Shown: positions 8,362 through 18,451, counted from the stretch's first letter. The stretch: DNA of 64,000 nt from Acidobacteriota bacterium (GCA_013289795.1 JABCZH010000001.1:62001-126000); one strand, 5' to 3'. Notes: a model not told the origin generated them from the letters alone. Numbers and translations are program-made.

Positions 8362-9393
8362 CTACTGCGGCGTCAGTAGAACAGCGTGCGAATTTCCTTG
8401 GCCATCCTCGCCTGTGCAGACGATTTGTCCAGCGTCGTTGATGCCGTCGGCCTCAATCAACGTCAATCCGGATCCCTGTCGAATGAGGGTGTTCAGGTCC
8501 AGCATTTTGCCGTTATACACGAATGCATGGTCCCCACTGTTCAATTGGGCCTGGCCTACGACCACTCCGGAGTCATTGATTCCGAACCCCCATGAGGCGC
8601 CATACTGTTCGAGCGCACCCAGGTCTTTCATCTTTCCCGAAGCATCCACGATGAAAGCATGGGCGTCACCGTTTGCCAGGTACGCGATTCCAGTGGCTTG
8701 GTTGCGGTTGTTGATGGCGTATGCCTGGCTCATGCCCCCGCCAAGCGACACCATCGCGTGTATTTTTCCCTTAAACCAGGCAAAGCCCAGGAGAGGCGCC
8801 TGATTCTGATTGGTGTACGAGTATCCGACCGCGACTCCAAACTTGTTGATCCCTTCAGCGCTGTTCCACCAACTGCAACCCTGGGGAGAGCCGAGCGTGC
8901 CGAGGTCGATCAGTTTGCCGTTGCTGTACATAAACGGGTGATTGCTCCCGTCGGCGGTCACCGACGAGCCGACGACTTGGCCTGCATCGTTGATGGCATA
9001 GGCCACAGCCGAACCACCGCCCAGGTCGCCGATATCAATGAGCGACTTCCCTTTTGAAATGAACGCGCGATAAGTGCCCGTGCCATTTGTCGAATATCCT
9101 GCGACTTGACCCGAGGCATTAATGCCATTGCCGATCCCGGAATCGCCGCCCAGCGTGCCCAGATTTGTGAACTTGCCATTGCTGTATATGAACACCTCAC
9201 TGCTCCCGCTATCGCCGCCGGGACCGGTAGCGCCGGTGATCTGGCCGGAGGCATTGACCGCACGCGGCGCGGCAAATCCGTCACCCGGTGGGGCGCCGAT
9301 ATCGATCATTGTGTAGGTTTGAGCAAAACAGCATGAAGCCGCCGCGGTGAGAAGCAAGAACAAGCCGAATCGAATCAGGTTGGACGATTTCAT
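8362..9393 (-). CDS. Secreted HAF-repeat protein
   Basis: 343 residues with a clear signal peptide (residues 1-24, ending SCCFAQ). About six or seven repeats of the HAF type follow, each with AINDAGQVVG-like and HAFxYxNGKxxDLGTLGG-like segments, predicted to form a beta-propeller. The family is abundant in Acidobacteriota and other soil bacteria and has no established function. It is monocistronic and preceded by a GGAGGAA ribosome site. Extracellular or cell-surface location is inferred from the signal peptide. Confidence 0.88.
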   Translation of the reverse strand: MKSSNLIRFGLFLLLTAAASCCFAQTYTMIDIGAPPGDGFAAPRAVNASGQITGATGPGGDSGSSEVFIYSNGKFTNLGTLGGDSGIGNGINASGQVAGYSTNGTGTYRAFISKGKSLIDIGDLGGGSAVAYAINDAGQVVGSSVTADGSNHPFMYSNGKLIDLGTLGSPQGCSWWNSAEGINKFGVAVGYSYTNQNQAPLLGFAWFKGKIHAMVSLGGGMSQAYAINNRNQATGIAYLANGDAHAFIVDASGKMKDLGALEQYGASWGFGINDSGVVVGQAQLNSGDHAFVYNGKMLDLNTLIRQGSGLTLIEADGINDAGQIVCTGEDGQGNSHAVLLTPQ

Positions 9394-9531
9394 AAGCAGC
9401 CTTTTCTCCGGAGGAATTTGTCTTGGGAGTAAGACGAGCGCATTTTGGCTGATCGCGAAACTTGAGTTGTCAGAAAAATGTAAAAAGTTTGTTACGGAGC
9501 GCGCTCTGCCCCGAGCCCTTTAACATCGCCC

Positions 9532-11199
9532 TCACCGCATCGGTGGCGACTCCGGCACGGCCGCGCCGTCGGCGCGGGGATCAGACCCTCCGTAGTTCAC
9601 CTTGGTTTTTGAGTCACGCAGGACGGCCTGGCCGCGGCCCATGGCGCTGGAGTATTCGCGGCGCACATCGAGTTGATGCCCCATCGCAGAGAGTTTTTGC
9701 CGCACTTCCGGCGGCACTCGCGACTCGATAACGATGTTGCATCCACGCTCTGAACTGACGGTGAAGCGGGCGTTCTCCAGAGCCTCCTGAATGTTCATTC
9801 CGTAGTCGACCACGTTGGAAACAAACTGCGCGTGGGCCAGCGGCTGGTTCGCTCCTCCCATGATGCCGAAGCCAATGTGTTGATCGCCATGCTCCATGAA
9901 AGCCGGAATGATGGTGTGGAACGGCCGCTTGCGCGGGGCGAGGGCATTGGGAGACGCAGGATCGAGCGAGAACAGCGCGCCCCGATCCTGGAGCGCGAAT
10001 CCCATGCCGCGCACCACGATGCCCGACCCGAACGCTTCATAATTGCTTTGAATCAGCGAGACAATGTTGCCCTCGCGATCCACCACCGAAAGATAAGTCG
10101 TGTCACTGGCAGGCGGCGCGCCCGCTGCAACCTCGCAGTTCGCTTTGCCGGGGTCGATCTGCAGGGCGCGCTGGCGGGCATATTCCTTCGACACCATCCC
10201 TTTGACCGGAACCTTCGCAAATCTTGGGTCAGCGTTGTAACGCCCCAGATCGGCATAAGCCAGCTTCATGGCTTCGATCTTCTTATGCAGTTCCGCCACA
10301 CTGAGCGGCCCGTCCGACGACGCCGGAGAAGTCTCCATAATGTTCAGCATCTCGAGCGCCGCCATACCTTGTCCGTTCGGAGGAAGTTCGTAGACCGTCC
10401 AGTTGCGATAGGTGGTTGAAATCGGCTCAACCCACTCCGGCGAAAACTCAGCCAGATCATCCGCTGCCATGGTTCCGCCCAAACTCTGCGACGTGCTCAG
10501 GATGGCGCGAGCAATCTCGCCTTTGTAAAAGGTAGCCGCTCCATCCTGCGCGACCAGTTGCAAGGCTTTCGCGAGATCGTGATTCTGGAACACTTGTCCC
10601 ACCGCCGGAGGCTTGCCGTTAGGCAGATAAACGCGCCGGCCTTCGGGATCCTTGGCAATCCATTCGGCTGAGTCGTCCCAATAAGACGCAATGATTTCCG
10701 GAACCGGATAGCCATCCTCGGCATAGAAGATCGCAGATTGGAAAAGATCCTTCCACGCCAGCCGTCCGAACCGCTCGTGCAACGCGTTCCATCCTGCCAC
10801 CGCGCCGGGGACGGTGACAGAGTCGATGCCGCCGAGTGGCATGGCGGTCGCATCTTTCGCCTTCACATGTGCAATGGTCAAGCCGCGCGGCGCCCATCCG
10901 CTGGCGTTGAGGCCGTACAGCTTCCCGGTCTTGACCTCCCAGTAAATGGCAAACAGATCGCCGCCCATCCCGTTCATCATGGGCTCGGTCAAGCCAAGTA
11001 CAGCGTTCGCGGCAATCGCCGCATCGACCGCAGAACCTCCCCGCTCGAGGACCTGCGCACCCGCCACCGAAGCTTGCACATGGCTGGTAGCTACAATGCC
11101 GTAGCGGGTGACGACCATCGAACGGGCGTAGGAGCGGTCTTGGGCAGACATGGAGGATGTAAGAAGCAGAGCGACTGCAATACGAATTGAAAGGTTCAT
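9532..11199 (-). CDS. ggt: Gamma-glutamyltransferase
   Basis: Exported N-terminal nucleophile hydrolase that cleaves gamma-glutamyl bonds of glutathione and related peptides. 555 residues; signal peptide at 1-19. The autocleavage site is SDTTYLSVVD, with Thr367 the probable nucleophile that starts the small subunit. GGGDL-like glycines (79-81), NGQGMA and GGANQP motifs are present. The precursor length is normal. It stands alone between a HAF-repeat protein and an SDR gene; the natural substrate is not shown by context. Confidence 0.92.
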   Translation of the reverse strand: MNLSIRIAVALLLTSSMSAQDRSYARSMVVTRYGIVATSHVQASVAGAQVLERGGSAVDAAIAANAVLGLTEPMMNGMGGDLFAIYWEVKTGKLYGLNASGWAPRGLTIAHVKAKDATAMPLGGIDSVTVPGAVAGWNALHERFGRLAWKDLFQSAIFYAEDGYPVPEIIASYWDDSAEWIAKDPEGRRVYLPNGKPPAVGQVFQNHDLAKALQLVAQDGAATFYKGEIARAILSTSQSLGGTMAADDLAEFSPEWVEPISTTYRNWTVYELPPNGQGMAALEMLNIMETSPASSDGPLSVAELHKKIEAMKLAYADLGRYNADPRFAKVPVKGMVSKEYARQRALQIDPGKANCEVAAGAPPASDTTYLSVVDREGNIVSLIQSNYEAFGSGIVVRGMGFALQDRGALFSLDPASPNALAPRKRPFHTIIPAFMEHGDQHIGFGIMGGANQPLAHAQFVSNVVDYGMNIQEALENARFTVSSERGCNIVIESRVPPEVRQKLSAMGHQLDVRREYSSAMGRGQAVLRDSKTKVNYGGSDPRADGAAVPESPPMR

Positions 11200-11321
11200 G
11201 CTACACCTGTGCAGCAGGTATTTTAAGGTGCGGCGAGGGCTGAGTGTGTGGAATGTTGCTCAAACCAGTTCGGAAGTGCCTCGGTGCCACCCTTCAAGGA
11301 AGGACATGAGAAGATGTCCCA

Positions 11322-12110
11322 ATGAAACATTTGGACGGCAAAGTCGCTGTCGTCACAGGTGGAACCTTTGGCGTTGGACGCGGGATCGCCAGCGCGCTCG
11401 CTCAATGCCGGGCGCGGGTGTTCGTAACCGGTCGGTCGGCGCACGATGGTGTAGCCAACGAAGAGCAGGTTACGGGCATTCGATGCGACCACCGGGTGGA
11501 TACAGAGGTGACGGCCGCGTTCGAGCACGTGGCCCGGGAGGCGGGCAAGATCGACATTCTCGTCAACAACGTTTGGGGCGGCTACGAACGGATGGTCGAA
11601 GACGGGACATTCACCTGGACGAAGCCGTTTTGGGAGCAGGGGCTCTGGCGCTGGGACGCCATGTTCAGTGCCGGCGTGCGCGCCCACTACCACGCAAGCC
11701 AACTCGCTGCAAAGTCCATGGTTCCGAGACAGAGCGGGCTGATCGTCAACATCTCCTTCTGGGCTGCTCAGAAGCACATCGCCAATGTCGCCTATGGCGT
11801 ATCGAAGGCCGCGACGGACAAGATGACCGCAGATATGGCAGTTGAATTACGGCCACATGGAGTCACGGCTGTGTCCCTGTACCCGGGATTGGTGAGAACA
11901 GAGAAGGTCATGGAGGCGGCATCTTGGCTCGACCTCACGAATTCAGAGTCCCCCGAGTTCATTGGACGTGCCGTCGCAGCACTCGCCGCAGATCCCGACA
12001 TCATGCGGCACACCGGAACCGTGCTGGTGGCCGCTTGCGTTGCAATGGAGTACGGCTTCACAGACATTGATGGCAAGACTCCTCGCCCCTTAACCCTAGC
12101 CGATGTCTGA
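11322..12110 (+). CDS. Short-chain dehydrogenase/reductase (SDR)
   Basis: 262 residues with a Rossmann NAD(P) motif TGGTFGVGRG (12-21), an NNVWGG segment (82-87), and the catalytic Ser145, Tyr158 and Lys162 (YGVSK). It resembles the DHRS1-like classical SDR branch, which has the long FWEQ/LWRWDAMF insertion seen here. The substrate cannot be predicted. It is followed 65 bp later by a small YjbR-like gene. Confidence 0.9.
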   Translation: MKHLDGKVAVVTGGTFGVGRGIASALAQCRARVFVTGRSAHDGVANEEQVTGIRCDHRVDTEVTAAFEHVAREAGKIDILVNNVWGGYERMVEDGTFTWTKPFWEQGLWRWDAMFSAGVRAHYHASQLAAKSMVPRQSGLIVNISFWAAQKHIANVAYGVSKAATDKMTADMAVELRPHGVTAVSLYPGLVRTEKVMEAASWLDLTNSESPEFIGRAVAALAADPDIMRHTGTVLVAACVAMEYGFTDIDGKTPRPLTLADV

Positions 12111-12175
12111 ATGTGTGGCGGCCGGACGCCGAAAGCAATGATCCGCAAGTCGCCTGAAGATGGAGACCTGCATCG

Positions 12176-12568
12176 ATGAAACGAAGGCCGGACAAGCAAC
12201 GAGTGACGGGCGCTTTTGACACTGTCAGGACGATCGGGCTCACGTTGCCACAGGTCGAGGCAACCACGAAGTACGACGGATCACCCGTGCTGAAAGTTGA
12301 TGGCATCTTCATGGCTGGCCTGGCGATGCATCCATCTGCGGAACCAGACACGCTCGTAGTGCGAGCCGGGCTTGAAGACCGCGAAAGGCTCGTGGAGGAT
12401 GCGCCCGAGACGTACTACCTCACCGACTACTATCGAAGCTACCCCCTAGTGCTGATCCGTCTGTCGCGCGTCGAACCAGACGCTCTGCACGACTTGCTGT
12501 CCGTGTCATGGCATATGGCGACCGCGAAGGCACGAAGGCGCCGCCCGCCGCTGGGATTTTGCAGATAA
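12176..12568 (+). CDS. MmcQ/YjbR-family protein
   Basis: 130 residues. FDTVRTIGLTLPQVEATTKYDGSP and a later YYLTDYYRSYPLVLIRLSRV segment match the YjbR/MmcQ (CyaY-like) fold, a family of small proteins once called DNA-binding but of uncertain role. The C-terminus is Arg-rich. The ATG at 12176 gives a complete fold. It may be cotranscribed with the SDR gene. Confidence 0.75.
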   Translation: MKRRPDKQRVTGAFDTVRTIGLTLPQVEATTKYDGSPVLKVDGIFMAGLAMHPSAEPDTLVVRAGLEDRERLVEDAPETYYLTDYYRSYPLVLIRLSRVEPDALHDLLSVSWHMATAKARRRRPPLGFCR

Positions 12569-12680
12569 CTCCAACCTGACGCGCCAGCGTCGACGGATAG
12601 CTCCCGGATTGTCGGCTAACCAGAAACTATGCTTTTGTTGGCGATAAATCGCCATTTCACCAGTTGGCCGCGATGGACCC

Positions 12681-13520
12681 CTATTCCGCCCCTCTCGCCA
12701 CCATCTTCTCCTTCTCATCTTTCTCCACATAAGCCCAATGCATATTCGGATCGTGCGTAAAAAGCGTCAGCCACCTCTCGGGAATCGCCCGAGCGTAGTA
12801 GCGCTTCTTGTTGGCGATCGTCTCAAGCGGAAACAGATCGAACGACATGCCCCAGGTGAGGTCGAGGTGCCAGGTAGTTGGAATCAAGTCGGAAATGTAG
12901 CAAGCAGTTTTCCCGGCGCTGCGCAGGATCACGGCCTGCATGTGGCGAGTGTGGCCAGGAAAAACTGCAACCGAGACGCCGGGAACGATCTCCTCATCGC
13001 CCTTCAGAAGCTGCATCTGGCCGCTCGAGACCAGCGGGTCATAGTTGGCGCTGATGTAGCTGATGGCGTCGCGCTCACTCGGCTGTCGCGCGTATTGCCA
13101 CTCGCCTTCCGGAGCGTAATACTTCGCGCGAGGAAACGTCGGCACCACACTCGATCCGCGCAGGACGGTGTTCCATCCGCAATGGTCGAAGTGCAGGTGA
13201 GTATTGATGACGATGTCGATGTCATCGGGCGAGAAGCCGGCGGCAGCAAGACTCGAGAGCAGCTTGGCCGGCTGCCCGTAGATTTTGACCATCTTCTCGG
13301 TCAGCTTGTTGCCAATACCGGTTTCGATCAGGATCGTCTTATCCCCGGTGCGCACCACGACGGAATTTAATCCCGTAGGAACCAGGTTGCGCTCGTCGGG
13401 CGTGATCTTTCTTTGCCACAAAGATTTGGGAACGACACCGAAGAAAGCGCCGCCGTCGAGGCTGTAAGTGCCGTCGGAAACGGAGATGAGTTCGAAGTTG
13501 CCGAGAGAAAAGCGATGCAT
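12681..13520 (-). CDS. MBL-fold metallohydrolase
   Basis: 279 residues with the metallo-beta-lactamase motif HLHFDH (His108, His110, Asp112, His113), a downstream PGHTRHMQA segment supplying a third histidine, and a CYISDL aspartate. The fold is closest to lactonase or quorum-quenching-type and glyoxalase-like hydrolases. The substrate is unknown. No signal peptide is evident. It begins four bases after the DPP-IV-like peptidase stop, implying a shared transcript. Confidence 0.88.
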   Translation of the reverse strand: MHRFSLGNFELISVSDGTYSLDGGAFFGVVPKSLWQRKITPDERNLVPTGLNSVVVRTGDKTILIETGIGNKLTEKMVKIYGQPAKLLSSLAAAGFSPDDIDIVINTHLHFDHCGWNTVLRGSSVVPTFPRAKYYAPEGEWQYARQPSERDAISYISANYDPLVSSGQMQLLKGDEEIVPGVSVAVFPGHTRHMQAVILRSAGKTACYISDLIPTTWHLDLTWGMSFDLFPLETIANKKRYYARAIPERWLTLFTHDPNMHWAYVEKDEKEKMVARGAE

Positions 13521-13524
13521 GAGT

Positions 13525-15837
13525 CTACTTTAGCTCACGCACGAAGTGGTCTTCGATCAAATGGAAAAGATGGGTCTGATCGGTAGCCCCGGCAATGCTG
13601 TGTGTCTTATTGGGATAAGCCATGAAGCGGAACTGCTTGCCGGCTTCGACCAGCGCTTCGACCATCTGAATGCTGTTCTGGAAATGCACGTTGTCGTCGC
13701 TGGTGCCATGAAGCAGCAACAAAGACCCGTGGAGCCTGTCGGCAACTTTCGCCAGATCAAGATCGGCGTAGCTGGTGCTGGTCTTGTCGGAGGGCAGGCC
13801 GTTGTTCCGCTCGGTGTAGATGGAATCGTAGTTGCGCCAACTGGTAACCGGAGAAACCGCAGCGCCAGCTTTGAAGACATCGGAGTGAGTCATGGCGTAA
13901 AGGGTCATGGAACCGCCGTTGCTCCATCCCCAAATGCCCACCCGGCTGCGGTCCAGTTGCGGATATTGCGTCAACAGCTGGTCGACCGCGGCAAGCTGGT
14001 CTTGCAATTCGATCGCGCCGAACTGATGCCGAATGGCAGTCTGAAATTTGCGGTTGCGCGCCGGGGTGCCACGATTGTCCACAGTGAAAACGGCGAAGCC
14101 TTCGCGGGCGAGGATCTCATGAAACAGTCCGGACGATCCCGACCAGTCCTGTATCCATGTGTTCTGAACCAGCTGAGCCGCCGGCCCACCGTAAATGTTC
14201 ACAATCAGCGGAACCTTGCCGGTTGCGACACTCGCCGGGGGAAGCAGCAGTTCACCGTAGAGCAAAGCGCCATCGTTCGCCTTGAAGTCGAGGAACTTTG
14301 GCGGAGTGAGGCCATAGGCCTCAACGTTGCGCGAACTCCAGACCTGTGTGCATGCCGCCGCAGAGTCGCAAGCAGAAAGACGCGGCGGGGTCATGAGCGC
14401 CGAAAATTCATCGAAGTAATGCTTGCCGTCGTCGGCGAAAGTGGCTGCGTGAGTGCCGTCTTCGTGCGAAACCCGCTGCAATCCTGAGCCGTCGGTCTTC
14501 ACCGAGTAAAGCTGGCGCTGCCGAGGATCATCCTTATTGCAGTTGAAATAAATAAGCCCGGCGCTCTCGTCGAGACCCTCGACGCCGAGCATTTCGAAGT
14601 CTCCCTGCGTAAGCTGCCGTTCCAGCCGGGCGTCAGAGGCCAGCGGCTTCTCTTTGTCGAAACTATACAAATAGAGTTGCGTAGTGCCGTCCCGCCAGCT
14701 CGACCACAAGAAATGGTCTCCTGATTTCAGAACTTTGAAATCGTCATTCACGTAAACCCAGGCGTCGGGAGCGGTCTCGGTCAACACTTTGCGCGAACGG
14801 CCCGAACGAGCATCCACGAAATAAAGATCGAGCGTGTCCTGCGCCCGGTTCAACACCTGGGCCCACAGCAGCCCATCGCGCACCCAGCCAAAACGCGGGA
14901 TGTAGATGTCGGATTCTTTAGTCAGCGAAATCCACTTCGGCTTGCCTCCGGAGGCGCTGACGACGCCCAGCCGCACCGCAGGATTGGCATCGCCGGCCTG
15001 CGGATATTTCTCCATATCAACGGTGGGATGCGTCGGCATCCAGTTGACGATGGGGTAGGCGGGCACTTGGGATTCGTCCATTTGCAGAAAGACGATGTCA
15101 CGGCCGTCAGGGGACCAGAAATAGTTGCTGCGGACAGAGAGTTCTTCGGCATACACCCAATCCACTTCCCCGTTCAGCAGGCTTTCGTCCTTCGCTTCCT
15201 TCTCGCTGCTGTGAGTCAGTTGCAGTTCGGCATCATTTGCTAGATTGTTGCCGAGCGACCGCACGTACAGATTGTGCTTACGCAGATAAGCGACTTTGTC
15301 GCCCTTGGGCGAGAACTTGGGATCGCCGGAAGAATCGGGCGAGGAACTGAGCAGGACCGCAGTTCCGTTGTCGACAGTGTAAAACCACAGTTGTCCGAGA
15401 GCGTTGAAGAGCAGGTGTTTCGAGTCAGGCGCCCACTGGTAGGGTTGCACGTGGTAGCGCGTGATGCGCTCCCGCTCGCGATCGTCTTTCAGCCGGCTGA
15501 GCGGAGGCGTCAGTTTGGCGAGCCGCGATTCGCTGACCAGAACCTTCTTTTCGCCGGTGGCAGTGTTCAGGGTCCAGAGTTCGCCGTGTTCTCCGGAGTC
15601 GTCCCTCTGTATGAAGGATAAAGTTGTGTTGTCTGAACTCCACTGAATGGACTCTGGCCCGCGGCCGGTGATGCCCCCCTCGGCGAACGCGGACTCAATC
15701 GTGAGCGGCTTTTGCGGCGAAGTGGTGGACTGGGCAAGAGCGAGCGGAGCCAGCAGCAAAAGAGCCAGCATCCGGCGGCAAAGGTGTTTCACGAAGGTCT
15801 CCCAAATGAGCATTCTGGTCGGATGAAAAGTGTACAA
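13525..15837 (-). CDS. Dipeptidyl peptidase IV-type S9 prolyl peptidase
   Basis: 770 residues: signal sequence (hydrophobic segment about 22-36, ending LALAQ), an eight-bladed DPP-IV propeller (about 80-500), then an alpha/beta-hydrolase catalytic domain. The catalytic triad reads Ser639 in GWSNGG, Asp714/715 in HGTSDDNVHFQ, and His746 in NKTHSIAG. A VDWVYAEEL segment provides the double Glu that binds the substrate N-terminus in DPP-IV. It removes X-Pro dipeptides from peptides in the periplasm or outside. Several in-frame starts exist before the signal helix; the first is given. The MBL hydrolase follows in the same operon. Confidence 0.92.
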   Translation of the reverse strand: MYTFHPTRMLIWETFVKHLCRRMLALLLLAPLALAQSTTSPQKPLTIESAFAEGGITGRGPESIQWSSDNTTLSFIQRDDSGEHGELWTLNTATGEKKVLVSESRLAKLTPPLSRLKDDRERERITRYHVQPYQWAPDSKHLLFNALGQLWFYTVDNGTAVLLSSSPDSSGDPKFSPKGDKVAYLRKHNLYVRSLGNNLANDAELQLTHSSEKEAKDESLLNGEVDWVYAEELSVRSNYFWSPDGRDIVFLQMDESQVPAYPIVNWMPTHPTVDMEKYPQAGDANPAVRLGVVSASGGKPKWISLTKESDIYIPRFGWVRDGLLWAQVLNRAQDTLDLYFVDARSGRSRKVLTETAPDAWVYVNDDFKVLKSGDHFLWSSWRDGTTQLYLYSFDKEKPLASDARLERQLTQGDFEMLGVEGLDESAGLIYFNCNKDDPRQRQLYSVKTDGSGLQRVSHEDGTHAATFADDGKHYFDEFSALMTPPRLSACDSAAACTQVWSSRNVEAYGLTPPKFLDFKANDGALLYGELLLPPASVATGKVPLIVNIYGGPAAQLVQNTWIQDWSGSSGLFHEILAREGFAVFTVDNRGTPARNRKFQTAIRHQFGAIELQDQLAAVDQLLTQYPQLDRSRVGIWGWSNGGSMTLYAMTHSDVFKAGAAVSPVTSWRNYDSIYTERNNGLPSDKTSTSYADLDLAKVADRLHGSLLLLHGTSDDNVHFQNSIQMVEALVEAGKQFRFMAYPNKTHSIAGATDQTHLFHLIEDHFVRELK

Positions 15838-15944
15838 CGACGGGCAGTTGACTTGAAACCAGCTCTCACTGTTGGTTCCCAGTCCTCAGACGGTAAGGCA
15901 GGCTGGCCAAGCGTGCTAAAATCAGATTAGCTCTATTCTCAGAG

Positions 15945-17063
15945 ATGCTTCCAGAAATACAAAACCTGATCGAATTGCAGCGCGCTGACCGGGAGATTCT
16001 CAGTCTGCAGGAGGAGATTGCCGCCCTTCCTAAACGGGTGGCCGCGATTGAGGAGAGGCTGGCAGGGACCAAGACGGGCTTGGAGAAGGCCAAGACAGCG
16101 GTAAAAGCCGACGAATCCGCCCGGCGCACCTTCGAGAGCGCCATCCAGGACCGCCAGCAGAAGATTTCCAAGTATCGCGATCAGTCGCTCGAGGTGAAGA
16201 CCAACGAGCAATACAAAGCCCTGATGCACGAAATTCAGTTCGCGGAACAGGACATTCGCGCCAACGAAGACAAGATTCTGGAACTGATGGTCAATGCCGA
16301 AGCCCGCGACAAAGCCGTGAAGGCCGCGGAGGCGGAATTGAAGGCCGAGACCGCCGAGATTGAAAAAGAGAAGATTCAGGCCCGCGAGCGCACCGCCGAA
16401 GATGAGAGGCAGATGGCGGAATGGAACACCAAGCGGCAGAGTTCGCGGAGCGGAGTGGATGGCGATGTGCTGCGCCAGTACGACCGTGTGGCGAAATACC
16501 GCGGCACCGGCATTTCCGAAGTTAGAGATCAGAAATGCATGGCCTGCCAGGTAATGTTACGGCCGCAAACCTACAACGAGGTGCGGTCGGATAAGCTGGT
16601 CAGCTGCGAGTCCTGCCAGCGAATTCTTTATTACGATCCCAGCCACGACCACCCCGCCATCGAAACCAGAAAACGCCGTGCGCATCCCAAGATTGAAGCC
16701 AGCCAGGCCTGGTATTACCGTGCGATGCACGGCGAAGAAGGCGAAGTGTTCCTGGTCTTCGTCAACCACGGTGCCGAATCAAGCCGCCGAATCTACGACG
16801 CCGCCAGCGGCCGCAAAATCGGCGAGACGCTGCTTCGCGAGGGCGCCTACCGCCTGGCATTTCCCGAGGAGTTGACGACGGACACCACCCGCCTGAACGG
16901 ACACTGGCCCGAACCCGAGATCGACGAGTGGGGCGCCGAGCTTCCCACAGCCACACTGGATGCGTTGCACCGCGACTTGAATCTGGCGCGGGTGGAAGCC
17001 GCGGCTCCTCATAAGCACTCGAAAGAGGAAGCGATTACAGCCGAACATCCCGTGTCCCGTTAA
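15945..17063 (+). CDS. Coiled-coil zinc-ribbon protein (CT398/CdsZ-like)
   Basis: 372 residues. Residues 1-180 form a long antiparallel coiled coil. A C4 zinc ribbon follows (Cys198, Cys201, Cys221, Cys224) with a YYDPSH end, as in the zf-RING_7/CT398 family, which has been linked to motility, secretion or RNA processing in different phyla. About 130 further residues (245-372) are an extra C-terminal domain not present in the short family members. It is followed 61 bp later by an RlmI-like methyltransferase. Function is not established. Confidence 0.8.
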   Translation: MLPEIQNLIELQRADREILSLQEEIAALPKRVAAIEERLAGTKTGLEKAKTAVKADESARRTFESAIQDRQQKISKYRDQSLEVKTNEQYKALMHEIQFAEQDIRANEDKILELMVNAEARDKAVKAAEAELKAETAEIEKEKIQARERTAEDERQMAEWNTKRQSSRSGVDGDVLRQYDRVAKYRGTGISEVRDQKCMACQVMLRPQTYNEVRSDKLVSCESCQRILYYDPSHDHPAIETRKRRAHPKIEASQAWYYRAMHGEEGEVFLVFVNHGAESSRRIYDAASGRKIGETLLREGAYRLAFPEELTTDTTRLNGHWPEPEIDEWGAELPTATLDALHRDLNLARVEAAAPHKHSKEEAITAEHPVSR

Positions 17064-17124
17064 GCTCACCCACTACCTTTCCTGAGATTGCCGCTGTAAA
17101 CCCTGCGTCGGTTAGTATCTGTTC

Positions 17125-18330
17125 ATGCCATCCCCCGTCCCAAACCCTGATGATTCTCCGGCATTTCCCAAGATCAAGATTTCTTCTCGCGGAGCCAAGC
17201 GGATCAAGGACGGCCACGTCTGGGTCTATCGGTCGGACGTCTCGGCCGCAGACGGCGTAGCTCCCGGCTCAGTGGCGCGGGTGGTGGACGAGCGCGGAAA
17301 GTTCCTGGGCACGGCCTTTTACAGCAGCGCGTCGCAGATCGCCATTCGCCTGCTATCCAAAGAAGCAATCAAAGACTTGAACGGACTGCTGCGGGAACGC
17401 ATTCGGTTTGCCATTGCCTATCGCCAGCGGTTTGTGACTGACACGGATGCGTATCGAGTCGTATTCAGCGAAGCCGACTTTCTGCCCGGCCTGATCGTGG
17501 ATCGCTACAACGATTTGCTGTCGTTTCAAGTGTTGACGCAGGCAACGGACGCTGAGCCGGTACGCGAAACTGTTCTTGCGGAACTGACGGAGCTACTGCA
17601 TCCCGCAGCCATCGCCGAAAAGGTCGAACCCAAGATTCGCGAGCTCGAACAGTTACCGGCGCGCAACTCTGGCCTGGTCCAGGGAGACAAAGGCAGCACC
17701 ATCTTTTCCATGAATGGCGTCCGCTTTCACTACGACATCAAAGAAGGACAAAAGACCGGGGCTTTTCTCGATCAGCGGGAGAACTACGCCGCGGCAGCAA
17801 CCTACGCGAAGGGGGAGGCGCTGGACGTTTTCTGCTACCACGGTGGATTCGCTCTACACCTCGCGCAAGCCGGGTGCAAGGTCACTGGATTGGACAGCTC
17901 CAGGCCGGCGCTCGAAGTCGCCGACCGTAACGCCACACTCAACAACAGGGAGATCGAGTGGATCGAAGGTAACGCCTTCGACGTGCTGCGAGACTATGCG
18001 AAGGGCGGGCAGCGTTACGACGCCATCGTGCTCGATCCCCCTGCCTTTGCCAAAAGTAAACGTGACTTGGACACCGCCCTCCGCGGATACAAAGAACTAA
18101 ATCTGCGGGCGCTGAAGATGTTGCCTCCGCAGGGGATTCTGGTCACCTGCTCCTGTTCTTACCATGTAAGCCCGGCTGAGTTCCTCGCCGTAGTAGCGGA
18201 GGCCGCCCGCGACGCCCATCGGGAGGTACGCATTCTCGAGAGCCGCACCCAAGCCAAGGACCACCCCATACTCGCAAATGTCCCAGAAACCGGATACTTG
18301 AAGTGCCTCATCATGTACGTAAGCAATTGA
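17125..18330 (+). CDS. rlmI: Class I SAM-dependent rRNA methyltransferase, RlmI-like
   Basis: 401 residues with an N-terminal PUA RNA-binding domain (about 15-95, AKRIKDGHVWVYRSDV), then an RlmI-type middle region with EGQKTGAFLDQREN (about 207-220), and a Rossmann methyltransferase with DVFCYHGGFALHLAQAG, LDPPAFAKSK and a TCSCSYHV motif whose Cys is the family catalytic position. RlmI methylates C5 of a cytosine in 23S rRNA. No ribosome site is obvious before 17125. The target nucleotide here is by homology only. Confidence 0.88.
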   Translation: MPSPVPNPDDSPAFPKIKISSRGAKRIKDGHVWVYRSDVSAADGVAPGSVARVVDERGKFLGTAFYSSASQIAIRLLSKEAIKDLNGLLRERIRFAIAYRQRFVTDTDAYRVVFSEADFLPGLIVDRYNDLLSFQVLTQATDAEPVRETVLAELTELLHPAAIAEKVEPKIRELEQLPARNSGLVQGDKGSTIFSMNGVRFHYDIKEGQKTGAFLDQRENYAAAATYAKGEALDVFCYHGGFALHLAQAGCKVTGLDSSRPALEVADRNATLNNREIEWIEGNAFDVLRDYAKGGQRYDAIVLDPPAFAKSKRDLDTALRGYKELNLRALKMLPPQGILVTCSCSYHVSPAEFLAVVAEAARDAHREVRILESRTQAKDHPILANVPETGYLKCLIMYVSN

Positions 18331-18350
18331 AATATAACAATATATTTATG

Positions 18351-18379
18351 TTGACAGTATGACGCTCATATTTTATGCT
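18351..18379 (+). promoter_or_regulatory. Promoter of hsp20
   Basis: TTGACA (18351-18356) and TATGCT (18374-18379) are separated by 17 bp in an AT-rich stretch, about 70 bp upstream of the hsp20 start. The -35 element is a perfect consensus. Confidence 0.6.
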
Positions 18380-18402
18380 ACGTATATACTAATAACAGCA
18401 TC

Positions 18403-18440
18403 CAACGGTTTGGAAGTATGCCGTTGAGAATACTTTAGGA
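18403..18440 (+). promoter_or_regulatory. Hairpin-forming 5' leader of hsp20, possible thermosensor
   Basis: CAACGG (18403-18408) can pair with CCGTTG (18421-18426); alternatively AAGTAT (18414-18419) pairs with ATACTT (18430-18435), directly against the AGGAGGA ribosome site. Mutually exclusive small hairpins next to the ribosome site are reminiscent of small-heat-shock RNA thermometers, but no ROSE signature is recognised. Confidence 0.3.
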
Positions 18441-18451
18441 GGAATCGAGCA

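Noticed and set aside
13546-14487. A 313-codon plus-strand frame in the DPP-IV gene
   Set aside because: Antisense to a region with the catalytic GWSNGG triad; no independent evidence.
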